Assembly: GCA_024516155.1 (NCBI GenBank)
Contig: JAJJXM010000063.1
Location: 266,408-330,407, forward strand
Length of the DNA stretch: 64,000 nt
Direction of reading: 5' to 3'
Origin: Pyronema omphalodes
Taxonomy: Eukaryota > Ascomycota > Pezizomycetes > Pezizales > Pyronemataceae
Shown here: positions 20,655-33,757 of the stretch, one piece after another
How positions within the stretch are numbered: position 1 is the first letter of the stretch
How the letters are laid out: every line of letters begins with the position of its first letter
Translations under genes and position numbers: made by a program
The notes under the pieces: model-generated
Seen by the model: only the letters and a program-made list of their open reading frames with translations
Told to the model about the DNA's origin: nothing
Databases searched by the model: none

Positions 20655-21769
20655 TCCCCGAGCTCCGCCCCCCGCCCCCCCCCTCCGGCGTGGCAGCTTG
20701 TGCCCTCACGTAGACAGCAGAAGGCCCCCCAACGCCCCCCTAACTTCTCCGCCCCCGAGAAAAACCTTGCCGCTGAAGATCGCCGCATGATCTTCATCCG
20801 CCAGGAAGGCGCCCGATCCCCCTTAAAACCAGACCAGGATTTCACGGCCGCCATTAACGTCTGCTTGCACCTCCGCGGTGCACCCCACTTCCACCGCTTG
20901 GCCCGGGTCTCCAGGAACTCGAGGGGAACGATCACGGCCACCACCAACCCGGGTGTGAGAGCGGACACACTGATCTGGTGTTACCGCAACGAGATCCTAA
21001 ATGCTATCCGCGAGGTTGATCGCTTTGTGGTGGACGTCAAACCCATGGACAAGTGGGTCAAGCTGAAAGTCCATGCCGTCCCCCTCAATCGTTTTCTGGG
21101 TAGAGGTAGGAATGGTCTGCAAAAGCTCGAGCTTGAGTTACAAGCCAACGACGACCAGCTCGAGGTCATCCCGGGTGCTCGTTGGTTGGGCAGCAGACGG
21201 CGCATTCGTGAGCGCTTCGAACAGGGCGAAATTCAGTCGTCCTCGGCGGTCTTTTCAGTGAAGGGAACCCCCGCTGCAGGGATGCTTATCGCTCGGGGAG
21301 CTCTCCTAGGATCCTCCCGCTACCGAGTCGAGCTCTTCAACCACGATGGCCCCGACAGTCAGTGCTGGGGCTGCCCAAAGTGGGGACACATTCGGGAAAA
21401 ATGTCAAACCCCTAAGCTCCTCCGATGCCGTTTTTGTGGTCAGCACCACGCTTCGGAACAACACCAGTGCGGCATGATAGCATGCTCCACCTCCATGGGA
21501 CTCCTGTGTCAGCACTCGAAAGGGTCTGCTCGTTGTGTTAACTGCAAAGGCGATCACTACGCAAATGCACGCCACTGCCCCTCCCGCCTCGAAGCCTTCG
21601 CCCTGGCCCGCCAGCGTCGTCAGATGTCCTCCTCCTCGGATCAAGCTCCCCCTGCAGCGCAGAACTCACAACCCCAGGCAGACCCCTCCTCTACTGCCTC
21701 CAGCGACCCAGTTGAACCCTCAACCACGGAGAACACATCGGCCCATTCCACCCCACGTCCTGCAACCAC
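20655..21769 (+). pseudogene. LINE ORF1, central part with CCHC knuckles
   Basis: Continues ORF1 after the family-1 insertion. It begins in a C-rich Pro-coding stretch, then a conserved region (AINVCLHLRGAPHF ... TLIWCYRNEILNAI), then three Cys/His knuckles: CWGCPKWGHIREKC, CRFCGQHHASEQHQC and CVNCKGDHYANARHC. This is typical of fungal I/Tad-type LINE ORF1, which binds the element RNA. It ends at ...RPAT, where the family-2 Gypsy inserted; the reading resumes at 29932. Confidence 0.8.
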
Positions 21770-22566
21770 TATCAGAATCCGTAGCCACGGTTACTGAGGA
21801 CAGGCAGCGCGGGTGTTTCGGCGGCGAGGAGGGCGGCGGCGGTTTAGGTAAGGCTGGTAGGTTGGGAATGGGCAAGGGTTTGGCTGGGAAATCACAGGTG
21901 AGGTTCGGAGAGATGGGGATATCACAAGGGAACTTTTGTAGATAGGATTATAGTAAATAGAAACTTGATTGCGTGAAGAAATAAACTACATACAAATTTC
22001 CTCCTCTTATACTTGCTCTTTCATGACTCGTGACTCAGCATTCTCCGCCAGCGGAGAATGCTCTCAATGCTAACCGCCGTGATAACTACATACATGACCA
22101 ACATTCCCCACCATTGCCAACCGCCGTAATTCCAAATAAGAAAACAAGGGAACAATACATACCAAAAGATAACTACCTTGCTAACCGCCGTAATTCCAAA
22201 TAATAATAAAGAAAGAGTACATACCAAAAGAGATAACTACCTGGCTAACCGCCGTGATTCCAAATAATAAAGAAAGAGTACATACCAAAAGAGATAACTA
22301 CCTGGCTCACCGCCGTAACTCCAACTACATGAGAGATAAGTAGAAGATTCCAACATTTTCCTAGCCGCTGTGATACCTAAAATAAATTCAAACAATAAAT
22401 AACTCCTAACATATGAAAATCCCCGGCAAGGGGCCCAGCCCCTTGCCCTAACCCTATCCCTATCACTTCATGATGGGGTAGCAGGTTGCTAGGGTGATGG
22501 CAACCACCCATAGCCCTGCGGTGGTGACGGCGGAGGCCAGGAGCATGTCACGGGAGCGTTGTGACA
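21770..22566 (-). repeat. Family-2 3' LTR (797 bp)
   Basis: It contains several ACCGCCGT repeats (CGGCGGT on the coding strand), an inverted repeat GCATTCTCCGC/GCGGAGAATGC, and TGACTCGTGACTCA. The first 104 bp (coding sense) contain the end of ORF3. Preceded internally by the polypurine tract GGAGGGGGGGGCTTA. Confidence 0.9.
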
Positions 22567-23529
22567 TAAGCCCCCCCCTCCAGGCCGAGACTCTGGCGAG
22601 GCCGTAGGCAGTCCCCAACGCGGGCCTCCGGATGGGGGACCGTCCCCGATACCGCCTTCCCCGACGTCGGCGACGTACGTCATCCTGGGTGATGTCCTCG
22701 AGGACATAAGGCGGTATTTGCTCTTGTTGGTGTCCTAAGGGGGGCGCCGTTATTTGTTCTTGTTGGTGCCCTAAGGAGAACGGGGGTATTTGATCTTGTT
22801 GGTGCCCGGAGGCGGGGGGCTCCGGGGGATCCGAACAAGGGGCGAATGTCAGGTCGTTGGTTGGTCGGCAGTCGACGGTGGGGAGATGCTGTTCCGGCTC
22901 CGCTGTCTGATAGAAAGACAGGTTGATCGCCACCTTCTGGTGGTCCGAGGGTCCGGTCATCATAATCACTGGGAGTTGGTGTCGGATCGTATGGATGGTG
23001 GGGTCCTCTGATTCCAGTTCGCAGGGACGGGTGGTTCGTTTTCCTGATTTTCCGTAGGGACGGGAGGTTCCTTTCCTGTCTGGGGCTCGTCCTTGCAGGG
23101 TGGGATCGTTGCCTGGGTCTCCGTCGGGGCTTTCCATCCCCTGATGCCGCATCTCTGGTCGTGTCCGTCTTTGTTGACCAAGAATTTGCACAGGTTGCAG
23201 AGTCTCTTTCCTTTTTGCCATGCCTTGCAGGCTTTTTGCGGTGCCATCCTTCAGTGTCGGATCACCCATTCTAACTCGGGGTCATGTAACTGCCCGCAGC
23301 CACATGATGTTTTTATGCGTGCTGCAACTGCTTGCGCCACCGCTGGGAAATGATAGTTGTTTAGTTTGGATTGGAGGTGAATGGAGCAGGAGTCGTTGTT
23401 GCAGAACGACCAGTGTAGTTCTGCGTGCGGGATCGTGGGGTGGGGGGATTTCTTTTCTGCCGGAGGAGTAGGGGTTCGGTACCAGCCCACAGAGGACGGG
23501 GGGTCCTCAGAATTCGTTCTATCATCCAT
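22463..23529 (-). pseudogene. Family-2 ORF3 (envelope position), two lesions
   Basis: ATG at 23529 shares its A with the pol stop TAA (23529-23531). The N terminus has a Cys/His cluster (HWSFCNNDSCSIH, then CGCGQLHDPE). The second part has CNLCKFLVNKDGHDQRC. A TGA at 23251, where the C copy has CGA, and a frameshift near 23025 break it. The C-terminal half keeps three GHQQ-x-QI repeats, an Arg-rich stretch and a final hydrophobic segment (LLASAVTTAGLWVVAITLAT) encoded in the LTR. Family unknown. Confidence 0.6.
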
Positions 23530-26500
23530 TACAGCTGTGGGGCAGGTTTATTAGGGTACCTGCGGTGGAATTGGGTGATGGCGTCTGGGGAGTTTTGGAA
23601 ATTGTCGGCGGGGTACCAGGTCGTATCGGGGTTGTGGAAACCAGTCCTCTTGACTCGATATTGGATCTGTCCCCGATGGCGTCGAGGATCCACTATCTCT
23701 TCAACTTCCCACTCTTCCTCGTCGTCGAGGATAATCGGTAGCGGAGGGGTCTGAATATGGCCTGGGATGGTGGTCGAAGTAGGTTGAGACTGTTCTAGCA
23801 GGGAGATGTGAAATACTGGATGGATCTTTGCGTTTGGGGGGAGGTCCAGCTTATAAGCTCGCGACCCTACCTTAGACAAGATGGTGTAGGGGCCCAATAG
23901 CTTGTAATCGAGCTTGTTGGAGGGTCGGGTGGTTTTCAAATTCTTCCTCTTCCGCCAGACCCGATCTCCCACTCGAAGGAACGGATCCGGATGTCGATGC
24001 CGGTTCGCCTGTTTTGCATGAGCAGTCTGGGCATAGTGGACCTCTGCCCTCAGATCCTCGTGAAGTCGGTTGAGGGCGCCAACATATTTGGAGACCTCGG
24101 GGTTTCCTTCCGCGACTTCACCCAGCGGTTGGGTAAAACAGGGATGATATCCGTAATTCGCGAAGAAGGGGGACACCTTGGTCGTTCCTGAGCGGGAGTT
24201 GTTGTAGCAGAACTCCGCAATAGGAAGGAGTTGGTTCCAATTGTTCTGTTGGTAGTTACAATACGCCCTGAGGTATTGCTCGAGGATCGCATTGACCCTC
24301 TCTGTCTGTCCGTCGGACTCTGGGTGAAACGCCGTACTCAGGTTCCTCGAGGTCCCCATTGCCTCCATAACCCTCTTCCAGAACTGAGAGGTAAATAAGG
24401 ACCCCCGGTCCGAGATGCTGCTGCTGGGGAGTACGTGGGCCCGTACTTCATGTGTGAGAAACCCGTCCGCAAGTGCCCTGGGCCCCATAGTGTCCTTACA
24501 TGCTACGAAGTGCGCCGTCTTCGTCAAGCGGTCCACAATCACCCATATCGTATTCATTCCCCCATCTTCCGGAAGACCTGTGATACAATCCATGGAGATG
24601 GATTCCCATGGTCTTTCTGGAATCTGTAACGGTCGTAAGAGACCGAAAGGGGCGTGCTTAATGTGCTTGATACGTCTACAGGTATCACAGTAGTCGACAT
24701 ATCTAGTCACATACTGTCGTTGTTGTGGCCAATAAAAATTTCGGCTGACCAACTCCAAGGTCCTTGCCCTTCCCGGATGCCCCGCGGCTTGGGAGTCGTG
24801 ATGTTGTCGTAGAATTTGTAACCTCAGGTTGTCGTCATCAGGGACCCATATCCATCCCTCGTATAGGAGTAACCCATCTTTTACCTCGCATAACCCCAAG
24901 GAGACCCTATTGTCTCGGGTTATCCCTTCCCGAAGTTTGCGGATTACCTCCTGAAGTTCTGTATAGGTCTCTGTCTTCTTCCAAATTTTGGTGATGAGGG
25001 GGGTGTCCGGGGTGAGTTCGTATCAATTGTGTCCCGTTCACATGAAAGACTTCCTGGGGGTGGAGGACTCGGCTCTGATTCTGCCGGTGCTTCATCTCCC
25101 CTTCCCAGGGAGAGTCTCCTGACTCTCGGGACAATATGTCGGGTTTTCCTGCCAATCTCCCTGGTCGATACGTGATCGTGAAGTCATAGTTAGCCAGTTG
25201 TTCCGCCCATCGGGCCTGTCGGAGGTTGAGGTCCCTCTTCGTTTGCCAATACTCTAGGTTTTTATGGTCTGACAGTATCCGGATACTGTGTTTTGTCGAT
25301 TTGCAGTATGTTGACCATTTGTCTAATGCTTCCACTATGGCCAGGACCTCCTTATCGTGGATGTCATAATTGAGCTCCGCTTCTTTTAATTTTCTTGAAA
25401 AATAGGCAAGGGGGTGCAGTACGTTGGAGTCGTCGGGTTGTGATCAGACTGCCCCGATGGCATAGTCTGAGGCGTCCGTTTCCAGGGTGAGTGGCCGATC
25501 CGGGTCGAAATGTTGCAGGATCGGTTGGGATATCATTGCCGTTTTGAGTTGTTCAAAGGCCCGTTGTGTCTCGTCCTTCCATTCCCAGGGTACCTGTTTT
25601 TTCGTCAATCGTGTCAATGGCGTGGTGATGTTGCTGAAATCCCGGATGAATCGACGGTAGAAATTGGCGAACCCCAGGAAACTCTGGACTCCCCTCACAT
25701 TTACCGGTTCCTTCCATTCCTTAACCGCTCTAATTTTCTCGGGGTCCATTTGCAAGCCTGTGGGGGAGATGATGTATCCCAGGTATTCCGTCTTTTTCGT
25801 GTGGAATTCACATTTCGAGGGTTTCAGGGTGAGTCCTACGTCCCTTAACCTCTCCAGGACCATGCGGACGTGTTTCCGATGCTCCTCCATATTATCCGAG
25901 TAAATCAATATGTCGTCGAGATAGGCGATGCAAAAGATGTCGAGGTAATCACTTAAGACTTCATTCATCCACCGTTGAAACGAAGCTGGAGCATTTGTTA
26001 AGCCAAACGGCATCACCAAATACTCGTATAGACCGTACTTGGTACGGAACGCAGTCTTCCATTCATCTCCTGTGGCTATTCGGAGGTTATGGTATGCATC
26101 TCGCACATCCAACTGGGTACAGATCCTGGCGTTGGAAAGTCTATCCAACGCTTCCCTCATCAGCGGGAGTGGGGTGCGATCTTTGATTGTGATTTCGTTG
26201 AGTCGTCGGTAGTTGACGCATAACCGTAAGGTACCATCCTTTTTCTTAACGAAATGGATTGGGACTCCCGCTGGAGACGTCGACCGTCGGACCCAACCCC
26301 TTCTTTCATTCTCTTCCAAGTAATCCCTCAATACTCGCAGGCGTTCCTCATCGAGGGCTCGCAGGGGTTCGAACGGCGGAATCTTTCCTTCCATCAAGGG
26401 GATTTGGTGGTCATGATGTCGGTGCGGAGGCAACCCTACCGCCTCCTTTTCCCTGAATACGGAGAGGTAATCTCTATATTCTGCTGGATTATTCCTTCCA

Positions 26501-27998
26501 GGGAATCATGTTTGTTCTTCCCCGCTCGGATTATTGTACTTGCGAGTTCCAATTCCTCGGAAGTGGCAATTGATTTGGCGGGAGCATTTTCCCAGTTCCC
26601 CGGTTCTTTCTGGTTGGCTGGCGCAGTAGCGATTGATTTGGCGGGAGCGGGTTCCCAGTTCCCCGGTTCCTGCTCGTTGGCTGGCGCTTGCGGGGGTTGT
26701 GTCAGGGAACTAGGAACGGACGTTCAAAGAACACACTGAACACTACCGGCAAGAGGGACTAGGCAGGTTCCGGGACGGGGAACGGCAGGACAAGGACCGA
26801 AGTGCTCGTCAGACGGACGGCACACAAAACAGGAACAGGGACAAGGACAAGAGTGACGTAGGACTTGGGAGAAGAAGTCTTATATTAGGAGCAAGGAGAA
26901 GACACAAGACGTTCGATGGAGAATCTCGACAACGGGGAGGCAAGCCTCCTTATGTACAAAGGGGCGGCCAGCACTCTTGCTGGGCCGTCATCCAACATCG
27001 CTACCTGAAGCTTCCGTTCTCCATCAATTCACCTGCGACGCCACAGCTCTCCAGCTCGTGGTACGTCATCCATCATCAATCAGTCTCTCAGTCACGACGG
27101 CACGGCACACACAACAACACAACAACACAACAGCAACACAACACAACACGGCAAGACAACGGCACGATGTCAATCAACAATCACGACAACATAATGATGA
27201 CGCAACACAACGGCTCGTCAGCCGTGTGCCGTGACAGGTTGCCGCGAAGCGCACTGAGGCGAGTCGGGATCGCCCTCGGTGGATTCCGCGCGCCTAGATC
27301 CCTGCACGCTTTCCATATCCTCGTTCTCTGACTCTTCCACTTCTTCTCCTTCTTCATGCTCTCCTATACTTTCTCCCCAAATCTCTTGGATGCGATGCTC
27401 ATCTTCCTCATCCGTCTGGAGCATCTCTTCCGGCCCTTCCATACCATAGTCGTGCTCCGCTTCCTCATGTATCCGTCGATTATATTCTTTTTCCGCCCCT
27501 CGTTCCGACACGGTCGTGGCATGGGGTGAGGTAGGAAAACAGTTCTTTCCACATTTTTCGGAGTTGAAGACAATCCTCCCCTCCTTCCAGTCGATGCTGG
27601 GATTGTGTTTGCGCAACCACGGCAGTCCCAGGATAATAGGTGTGTTGCCAATGGTAATACAGTGGAGCCTAATCTCTTCGCTATGGTCGTTGATCACCAT
27701 GGTCACCATGGCATCGTGGGTTACTGGGCCCCCATCCAATTCCCGTCCATCTACACCGAGAAGCTTTCGTGGGGTTAATTTTTTCGCGCAGGGCAATCCC
27801 TGCTGTCTCACGTATTTTCGATCCATGAAATTCTCCGTGGCCCCGCAGTCGATCATGGCCGTTGTGTGGTATTCTTTCTTATTTCGTCCGATGAATTTTA
27901 CTCGCAGGATAATCTTTTCGTTTCTTCCGTATGGTCCTACACTCGATATTCTATCCGCCGGTCCTGCCGTGGTTGAACTGGTGGGCGCCAGTTGCCCC
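23529..27998 (-). pseudogene. pol: Family-2 pol in copy B, split and broken
   Basis: Protease part 27242-27856 has MIDCGATENF and GLPWLRKHNP, then an acidic linker and two repeats of an EPGNWEPAPAKSIAT-type motif on either side of the solo LTR. RT (25444-26694) has LDVRDAYHNL and [15 protein letters not shown] at about 25442 (TGC in copy D) precedes RNase H (24907-25335). A one-base insertion near 25020 shifts the frame before integrase (23529-24899), which has the HHCC zinc region, ISDRGSLF and HPESDGQTERV, and ends in the chromodomain EEEWEVEEIVDPR. Confidence 0.85.
26700..27236 (-). mobile_element. Family-1 solo LTR inside family-2 pol
   Basis: 537 bp, TGTCAGGG...CCGTGACA, flanked by GGTTG at 26695-26699 and 27237-27241. 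Removal restores the family-2 pol linker seen in copies C and D. Third nesting level: LINE, family-2 element, solo LTR. Formed by LTR-LTR recombination. Confidence 0.9.
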
Positions 27999-28017
27999 AG
28001 GAATCCACCTTGACCTT

Positions 28018-29074
28018 TTATTCCTGGGGACTCTCTTCTCCCGACGTCTCACCGAGTCCCTCTTTTACCAATGTAGTTTCCGCCGGTCTGAATAATTTCT
28101 TACTTAGGCACTTCGCAGCGTAGTGTCCCACATTCCCACAGTTAAAACATTCGTTATTCCGCTTCCGCCTATCCTCCTCCATCCTATCCCTTGGTTTCAG
28201 TCGACGAGTGGAATCTAATTCCATTGGTTTGGGGTCTGAGAGTCGAGAGTCGTGTCCCTGCCCCTTAAGGTGGGGGTGGTGATAGAATTGAGGTTCATAT
28301 CGGGTCCTCAGGGTTCGGAAATTGAATAGTCGGTTGTCTAACGCTATGGCCTTGTTGGCGAATTCCGTGAGGTCCGTTGGTCGTTCGTCAAGGAGTGCTA
28401 ACTGTCGTTGGACGTCTGTGTTTAGTCCATCACTGAATTGATCGATGTAGGTTTCGTCATTATATCTTAAGTCGGATTTGATTCTTTGAAATTCGGCCCA
28501 GTATGCAGCGGCGGATCGCGCGCCCTGCCTGATCATCTTGAACTTTCTTCTTGCTACTTCTTTTCAGTCGGCTTCCCCGAAGGCCCTACTGACAGCGTTC
28601 TTGAAGGCCTCCCAGGTCGTGTTTACGCTTTTCCCCTCCTTGATGGACGGCTCGATCCATGCCAAGCGTTACCTCTGCAGCGGGAGCTCGCATAGTTTAC
28701 ATTTTTTTGTTCGGTGTCGAACCTATTCCCTTCACAATTGAACTTCAGTTCGCATTGCGTCAGGAATGCCCTCAGCTTGGTTCTTTCCCCGTAGTACAGC
28801 TCCGGGTCTTCCACCTTGGGGTTACTGTTTGTCGTGGGGCGATGGAGTTGGATGAGGATCTGGTTCAACTGCTCCTGGGTCATCGTGACAGGAGTGACAA
28901 GTCCCAATCCTGCCGGGGTCGCCATTTCCGCAGGGTTGTCGGTAGTGGTATGGGCAGTTCGGGGGATTCGGGGGTCTGTGGTCTGGATGGTTGTTCGGGG
29001 GTCACTGGGCTTGCCGATCCGGTCGGTTCTTGTTCGATATGTTCTCCGAGCTCTTTTAGCTGAAAGGACGCCAC
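28018..29074 (-). pseudogene. gag: Family-2 gag in copy B, broken
   Basis: Homologous to the intact 352-codon gag at 56618-57676. The N-terminal part (MASFQLKELGEH) begins at GTG, not ATG. A frameshift in the N-terminal region and others around 28540-28640 split the ORF. The knuckle CFNCGNVGHYAAKC is present. The slippery site is mutated to GGGAGAA. Confidence 0.8.
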
Positions 29075-29083
29075 TGTGTGCGC

Positions 29084-29152
29084 CTACTTCTGGGTTTTCT
29101 GGGTTTTCTGGGTTTTCTGGGTTTTCTGGGTTTTCTGGGTTTTCTGGGTTTT
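29084..29152 (-). repeat. 9-bp minisatellite in the family-2 leader (7 copies)
   Basis: GGGTTTTCT repeated about seven times between the 5' LTR and gag. Copy C has about two and copy D about six, so the tract changes length between copies. Confidence 0.85.
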
Positions 29153-29190
29153 CCTTCCGCGTTGGGTGTCGTACACAGGACGCAATCAAA

Positions 29191-29926
29191 TATCAGAATC
29201 CGTGTCCACGGTTACTGACGACAGGCAGCGCGGGGGTTTCGGCGGCGAGGAGGGCGGCGGCGGTTTAGGTAAGGCTGGTAGGTTGGGAATGGGCAAGGGT
29301 TTGGCTGGGAAATCACAGGTGAGTTTCGGAGAGATAGGGATATCACAAGGGAACTTTTGTAGATAGGATTATAGTAAATAGAAACTTGATTGCGTGAAGA
29401 AATAAACTACATACAAATTTCCTCCTCTTATACTTGCTCCTTCATGACTCGTGACTCAGCATTCTCCGCCTGCGGAGAATGCTCTCAATGCTAACCGCCG
29501 TGATAACTACATACATGACCAACATCCCCCACCATTGCCAACCGCCGTAATTCCAAATATGAAAACACGGGAACAATACATACCAAAAGATAACTCCCTT
29601 GCTAACCGCCGTAATTCCAAATAATAATAAAGAAAGAGTACATGCCAAAAGAGATAACTACCTGGCTAACCGCCGCAACTCCAACTACATAAGAGATAAG
29701 TAGAAGATTCCAACATTTTCCTAGCCGCCGTGATACCTAAAATAAATTCAAATAATAAATAACTCCTAACATATGAAAATCCCCGGCAAGGGGCCCAGCC
29801 CCTTGCCCTAACCCTATCCCTATCACTTCATGATGGCGTAGCAGGTTGCTAGGGTGATGGCAACCACCCAGAGCCCTGCCGTGGTGACGGCGGAGGCCAG
29901 GAGCATGTAACGGGAGCATTGTGACA
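29191..29926 (-). repeat. Family-2 5' LTR (736 bp)
   Basis: Matches 21770-22566 except for one missing ~60-bp internal repeat unit and scattered substitutions. Confidence 0.9.
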
Positions 29927-29931
29927 ACCAC

Positions 29932-29989
29932 GGCATCTGACCTAGATGCTATGGTGGATGCCGAAGTGCCGGATGACTCCCAATGCTGA
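29932..29989 (+). pseudogene. LINE ORF1, C-terminal end
   Basis: Last codons of ORF1 (…TASDLDAMVDAEVPDDSQC) after the family-2 insertion, ending TGA 29987-29989. ORF2 begins at ATG 29983, so the frames overlap as ATGCTGA, which suits termination-reinitiation. Confidence 0.7.
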
Positions 29990-32900
29990 AGTGCCTTACG
30001 GTACTTCAAACAAATTGCCGAAAGAGCGGTGAGGCTCTGACGGCGGTGATGGAGAGCGGTCTCGCTCTAGGGGCGGATGTGGTTTTGGTTCAGGAACCCC
30101 CGATGTTCCAAGGCTGGCGTCATCCAGCCTATGAGTTCCTGTGGGGAGGAAGGGTCCTGACGGGGAGAAGTAGGAATTCGGCGTGGCAGCTTCGTCCACG
30201 AGAGGACTTAGCTGCGCCCGGGGAAGGTGACCTCCAGGTGCTGGATGTCACATGCAGAGGTCATAAACAATTACGCATTGTGAATGTTTATGACGCTCCG
30301 CCAACCGACGATGGAGTGCGCCCTGCACGCAACGCGGACTGGCGCAGGATTATAGGACGGGACACTATTCTAGCTGGCGATTTGAATGCTCACAGCAGAA
30401 GGTGGAACCCCCTGTGCGAGAGACCACTCCATCATCAGTTCTTGGAGGATCCGATGGACTCATTCGATCTCCGCTATGTCGGTGATGGGAAAGAAACCCA
30501 CACCAAAACGGGCCAGATCCGACATAGCGTGATCCCCTTAGTCCTGACGACGATGGAACTGGAAGCCCACGTGGCTGCGAAGCCCCTCGACGACCCGAAC
30601 CACTCCACAACGTCCCATCATGAAGCGCTGATCTGGAAGGTGGACTCTGTGACGGTCCCGGAGGACTTCCACGCCCCGACTAGAGGATGGGCGCTAGGAG
30701 AATGGCTGGAGAGTGACGACGGAGCGCAGAAAGCGGCGTTAGATTATCGCCATCGAAGCGAACGCAGACCGCTCCTGTCTGATCACTGCTCCGGGAACGA
30801 CGTCGAGGAAGAGGTTTTTTGGGTGCGTCAACAGTTGGTAGACATGCTGAACACTCATGCTAGGAAGATCCCAATCACCGCTCGCTCTAAAAAGTGGTGG
30901 CACCCCGACGTAAAGGCAGCACGCAGTGAGTATGGCCGGAAACGGAGGGCAGCCAAATGAGGCCAGTCCACCACAGACGAAGAACACCGCCTACGCAACG
31001 CCTACCTCAGCACCCAGCGTCGCCACAAGCGAGAGTGTTGGGTTTCGTTCCTAGAGGGAGCCAACGGGGAAGTGGTCTGGAAAGTTCTTCGAGCAACCAT
31101 ACCGCCACATGCTGCGGTGGTTGGATCTCTCGAGGACGAGCAGGGCAATCAGGCTGACGAGGAGGACGCCAAACGTCGGATGCTCGCTGACGTTTCCTTT
31201 CCCCCCCCTAATCCATACCCCGGTCACAGTGGCAACGCAGGTCCCCCAGGACGCGGATTCCTCCGAGTGACCCAAGAACTGGTCTCCGATTCGATCCACG
31301 GTCAGAGCAACTCCAAAGCTTTGGGTGGTGATGGGTTAGGAGTACCTATCATTAAGGCACTCATGAGATGGGACCCTGAACGGGTGACCTCCATTGTCTA
31401 TCATTGCGTGCGGCTAGGATTCCACCCAGGCGACTGGAAAACTGCCAAAGGAGTCTGTATCTCCAAACCGGGAAAGACTTCTTACCGCAAAGCAAAAAGT
31501 TTCCGCATCATCTCCTCGTTGAGCTGTCTGGGAAAGTTGGTTGAAAAGGTCGTTGCCACCCTCATCGCGGAGGAAGCCGAGAGGTTGAACGCCTTTCACG
31601 CTGGACAATCTGGTGGAAGAAGAGGTCGCTCCCCCGTCGACGCCGCGCCTGTCTTAATCGAGGCGGTGGAATTCGCTTGGGAAAAGCAGAAAATCGCGGG
31701 AGCTTTAATGATGGACGTCAAAGGGGCCTTCCCCACTGTTAATCGAGATTGTCTCATGCAAAAAATGCGGCGAGCAGGCATGGATGAGTGCTATGTTCTG
31801 TGGGTGTCTTCGTTTATGAGCGACCGTAGGGTCGAAATATCACTCGGGGGCGAATCAGGAACACCCAGCGAGACGAACACCGGCCTCCCCCAAGGATCCC
31901 CCGTGTTCCCAGTCCTCTTCCTGATCTATATAGCTGACCTCGCCGATTATGTGGAGTCCAGAGTCCCCGACGTCACAGGCCTGTCGTTCGTCGATGACGT
32001 GACCTGTATCGTAACCGGTGACTCTGCTCGGGAGGTCTCCGACAAGCTTGAACGTGGTGCGAACGCATGTTCGTGGTGGGCCTCTACCAACGCAGTGGTA
32101 TTTGAAAAACAAAAGACAGAGGCTATGCTCTTTTCTTGACGGAGAGGAGAGGCTAACCCTGACAAGGTCACAATCTCGGTAGGCCCTCACCAGATCCCTT
32201 TGGCCTCGACAGCCATCCGTTGGCTCGGCTTTTGGCTCGACCCAAAGCTTACCCTTAACCACCATCACCAAAAGTCGTTAACCAAAGCCAGACAACAGCA
32301 TGCTCGTCTTGCGAGGCTTTGTCGTGCTCAGGGACTTCCTCCGGGGAGCACTGCCAACTTACAAAAAGCGGTGGTCCAGTCAGTGGCTATGTATGGCGCT
32401 GAGATCAACGCAGTCCGGCGCCTAAAAGGCAAAAGCTCGGGACGCACTGCCCGTCTGCAACTGCTCCTCAACAAGCAAGCACGAGCGGTCACGGGTTGCT
32501 TCAAAACGACTCCACTCGGCTTCTTAATGGCTGAAAGCGCCGTACGTCCAGCGGAAGCACTCATCAAGGGCTGAGAAGCAAAATTTAGGTCACGCCTTCT
32601 CACACGTCCCCGCCCCGCCCCCCCTCGACCGGCGCCAAACCATCCCCAACCGTTGCGGCTATCACTCGGCTGCTTAAACGTACGGAAAAGGCGCGCGGGT
32701 TCGAAGCAGTCGCAAAAGTAACGGTCCCCGACCACTTCCGTCGCTTCCCCGTGGTAATCACACCCAGGGCTGAAGCTGAAACTTTCGCCCGGAACTGGAC
32801 AAATCTCACATCCACGACATGCATCTGGACAGATGGCTCTCGAATGGAGGGACACACGGGAGCGGGAGTTGTCCGCTACATCAACGGTGCCTTTCGTTCT

Positions 32901-33757
32901 TCCCAGCACGACTTGGGCCGTCATACAGAGGTCTGTGACGCTGAGCTCTACGCCATTCGGCGAGGTCTCAAGGAGTTCCATTCCAACCACTTCTGGGACC
33001 CCAACTCGAATACCAAAGGGATCGTTTTTTCAGACGCCCAAGCTGCCATCAAGCGTCTGGAGACTGATACCCCCAGTCCTGGCCAAGAGCTCGCCAAACT
33101 TATTTCGCTCAAAGCCTACGACCTTCTCTTTGATTCCGGCATCGACGTGGAATTCCATTGGATTCCGGGTCACAGTGACATCCCCGAAAACGAGGAAGCG
33201 TGACGAGTAGCGAAGGAAGCGTCGAACATCGGTGCAACTCCCTTATGCTCAAACGGTGTGACGACCCGGTGTGTGCTGTCCCAGCGTGGGCTTCCCTGGC
33301 GCACCTCAACCGGATCGCAACGGAAACAACATCAACCATCACTCGTTGATGGATCAGGCAACAAACAGCGACCAGCCGTTCCTTCCGCCCCCGCCAAAGA
33401 TGGGGAATCCGCCTCGAGCTGGTTTCCCTCCCCAAACGTCGAGGAGCTGTGTTCCTCCAGCTTGCTTCAGGCCACGCTCTCATCGGCACCCATCTGGTGC
33501 GCGTTAAGAAAAAGGAATCGGACCGGTGCTGGTGGTGCCAGTCGGACAAAAGACAAACCAGAGGCCACCTCTTCGGAGAATGCCCCCGCTGGCGTAAGGA
33601 ATTCACGGCGTTGAAAGAGGAGGTTGAGAGAATAAGGGGACGAAGGGGGAGGCCGAGAGGAAGGCTAAAGGTGGTGGACTTGTTTAGGGACGATCGACTC
33701 ACGAAAGCGATCTTGGAAATTTTATCTGCAACGGAGATAGGCAGAAGATATGTATAG
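29983..33757 (+). pseudogene. LINE ORF2: endonuclease, RT, RNase H, CCHC
   Basis: N-terminal AP-like endonuclease: VLQTNCRKS, VLVQEPPMF, AGDLNAHSRRWNP, TSHHEA. The RT at 31072-32139 has DVKGAFPTVNRDCL, LPQGSPVFPVLF and FVDD. RNase H at about 32751-33203 has WTDGSR, CDAELYAIRRG, FSDAQAA and HWIPGH. The C-terminal knuckle CWWCQSDKRQTRGHLFGEC is the Tad1-type ending. In-frame TGA at 30958, 32137 and 32572 and at the RNase H end (about 33201); frameshifts in the C-rich tract near 32610 and after 33203. Would nick target DNA and prime reverse transcription; this copy is dead. Confidence 0.88.

Larger units (their letters stand above)
21770..29926 (-). mobile_element. Family-2 chromovirus inside LINE ORF1
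   Basis: LTRs at 21770-22566 (797 bp) and 29191-29926 (736 bp; short by one internal ~60-bp repeat) start TATCAGAATCC and end GTGACA in plus orientation. ACCAC flanks both ends (21765-21769 and 29927-29931). Minus-strand order: gag, protease-RT-RNase H-integrase-chromodomain, ORF3. A family-1 solo LTR interrupts it at 26700-27236. Several stops and frameshifts make it non-coding. Confidence 0.92.
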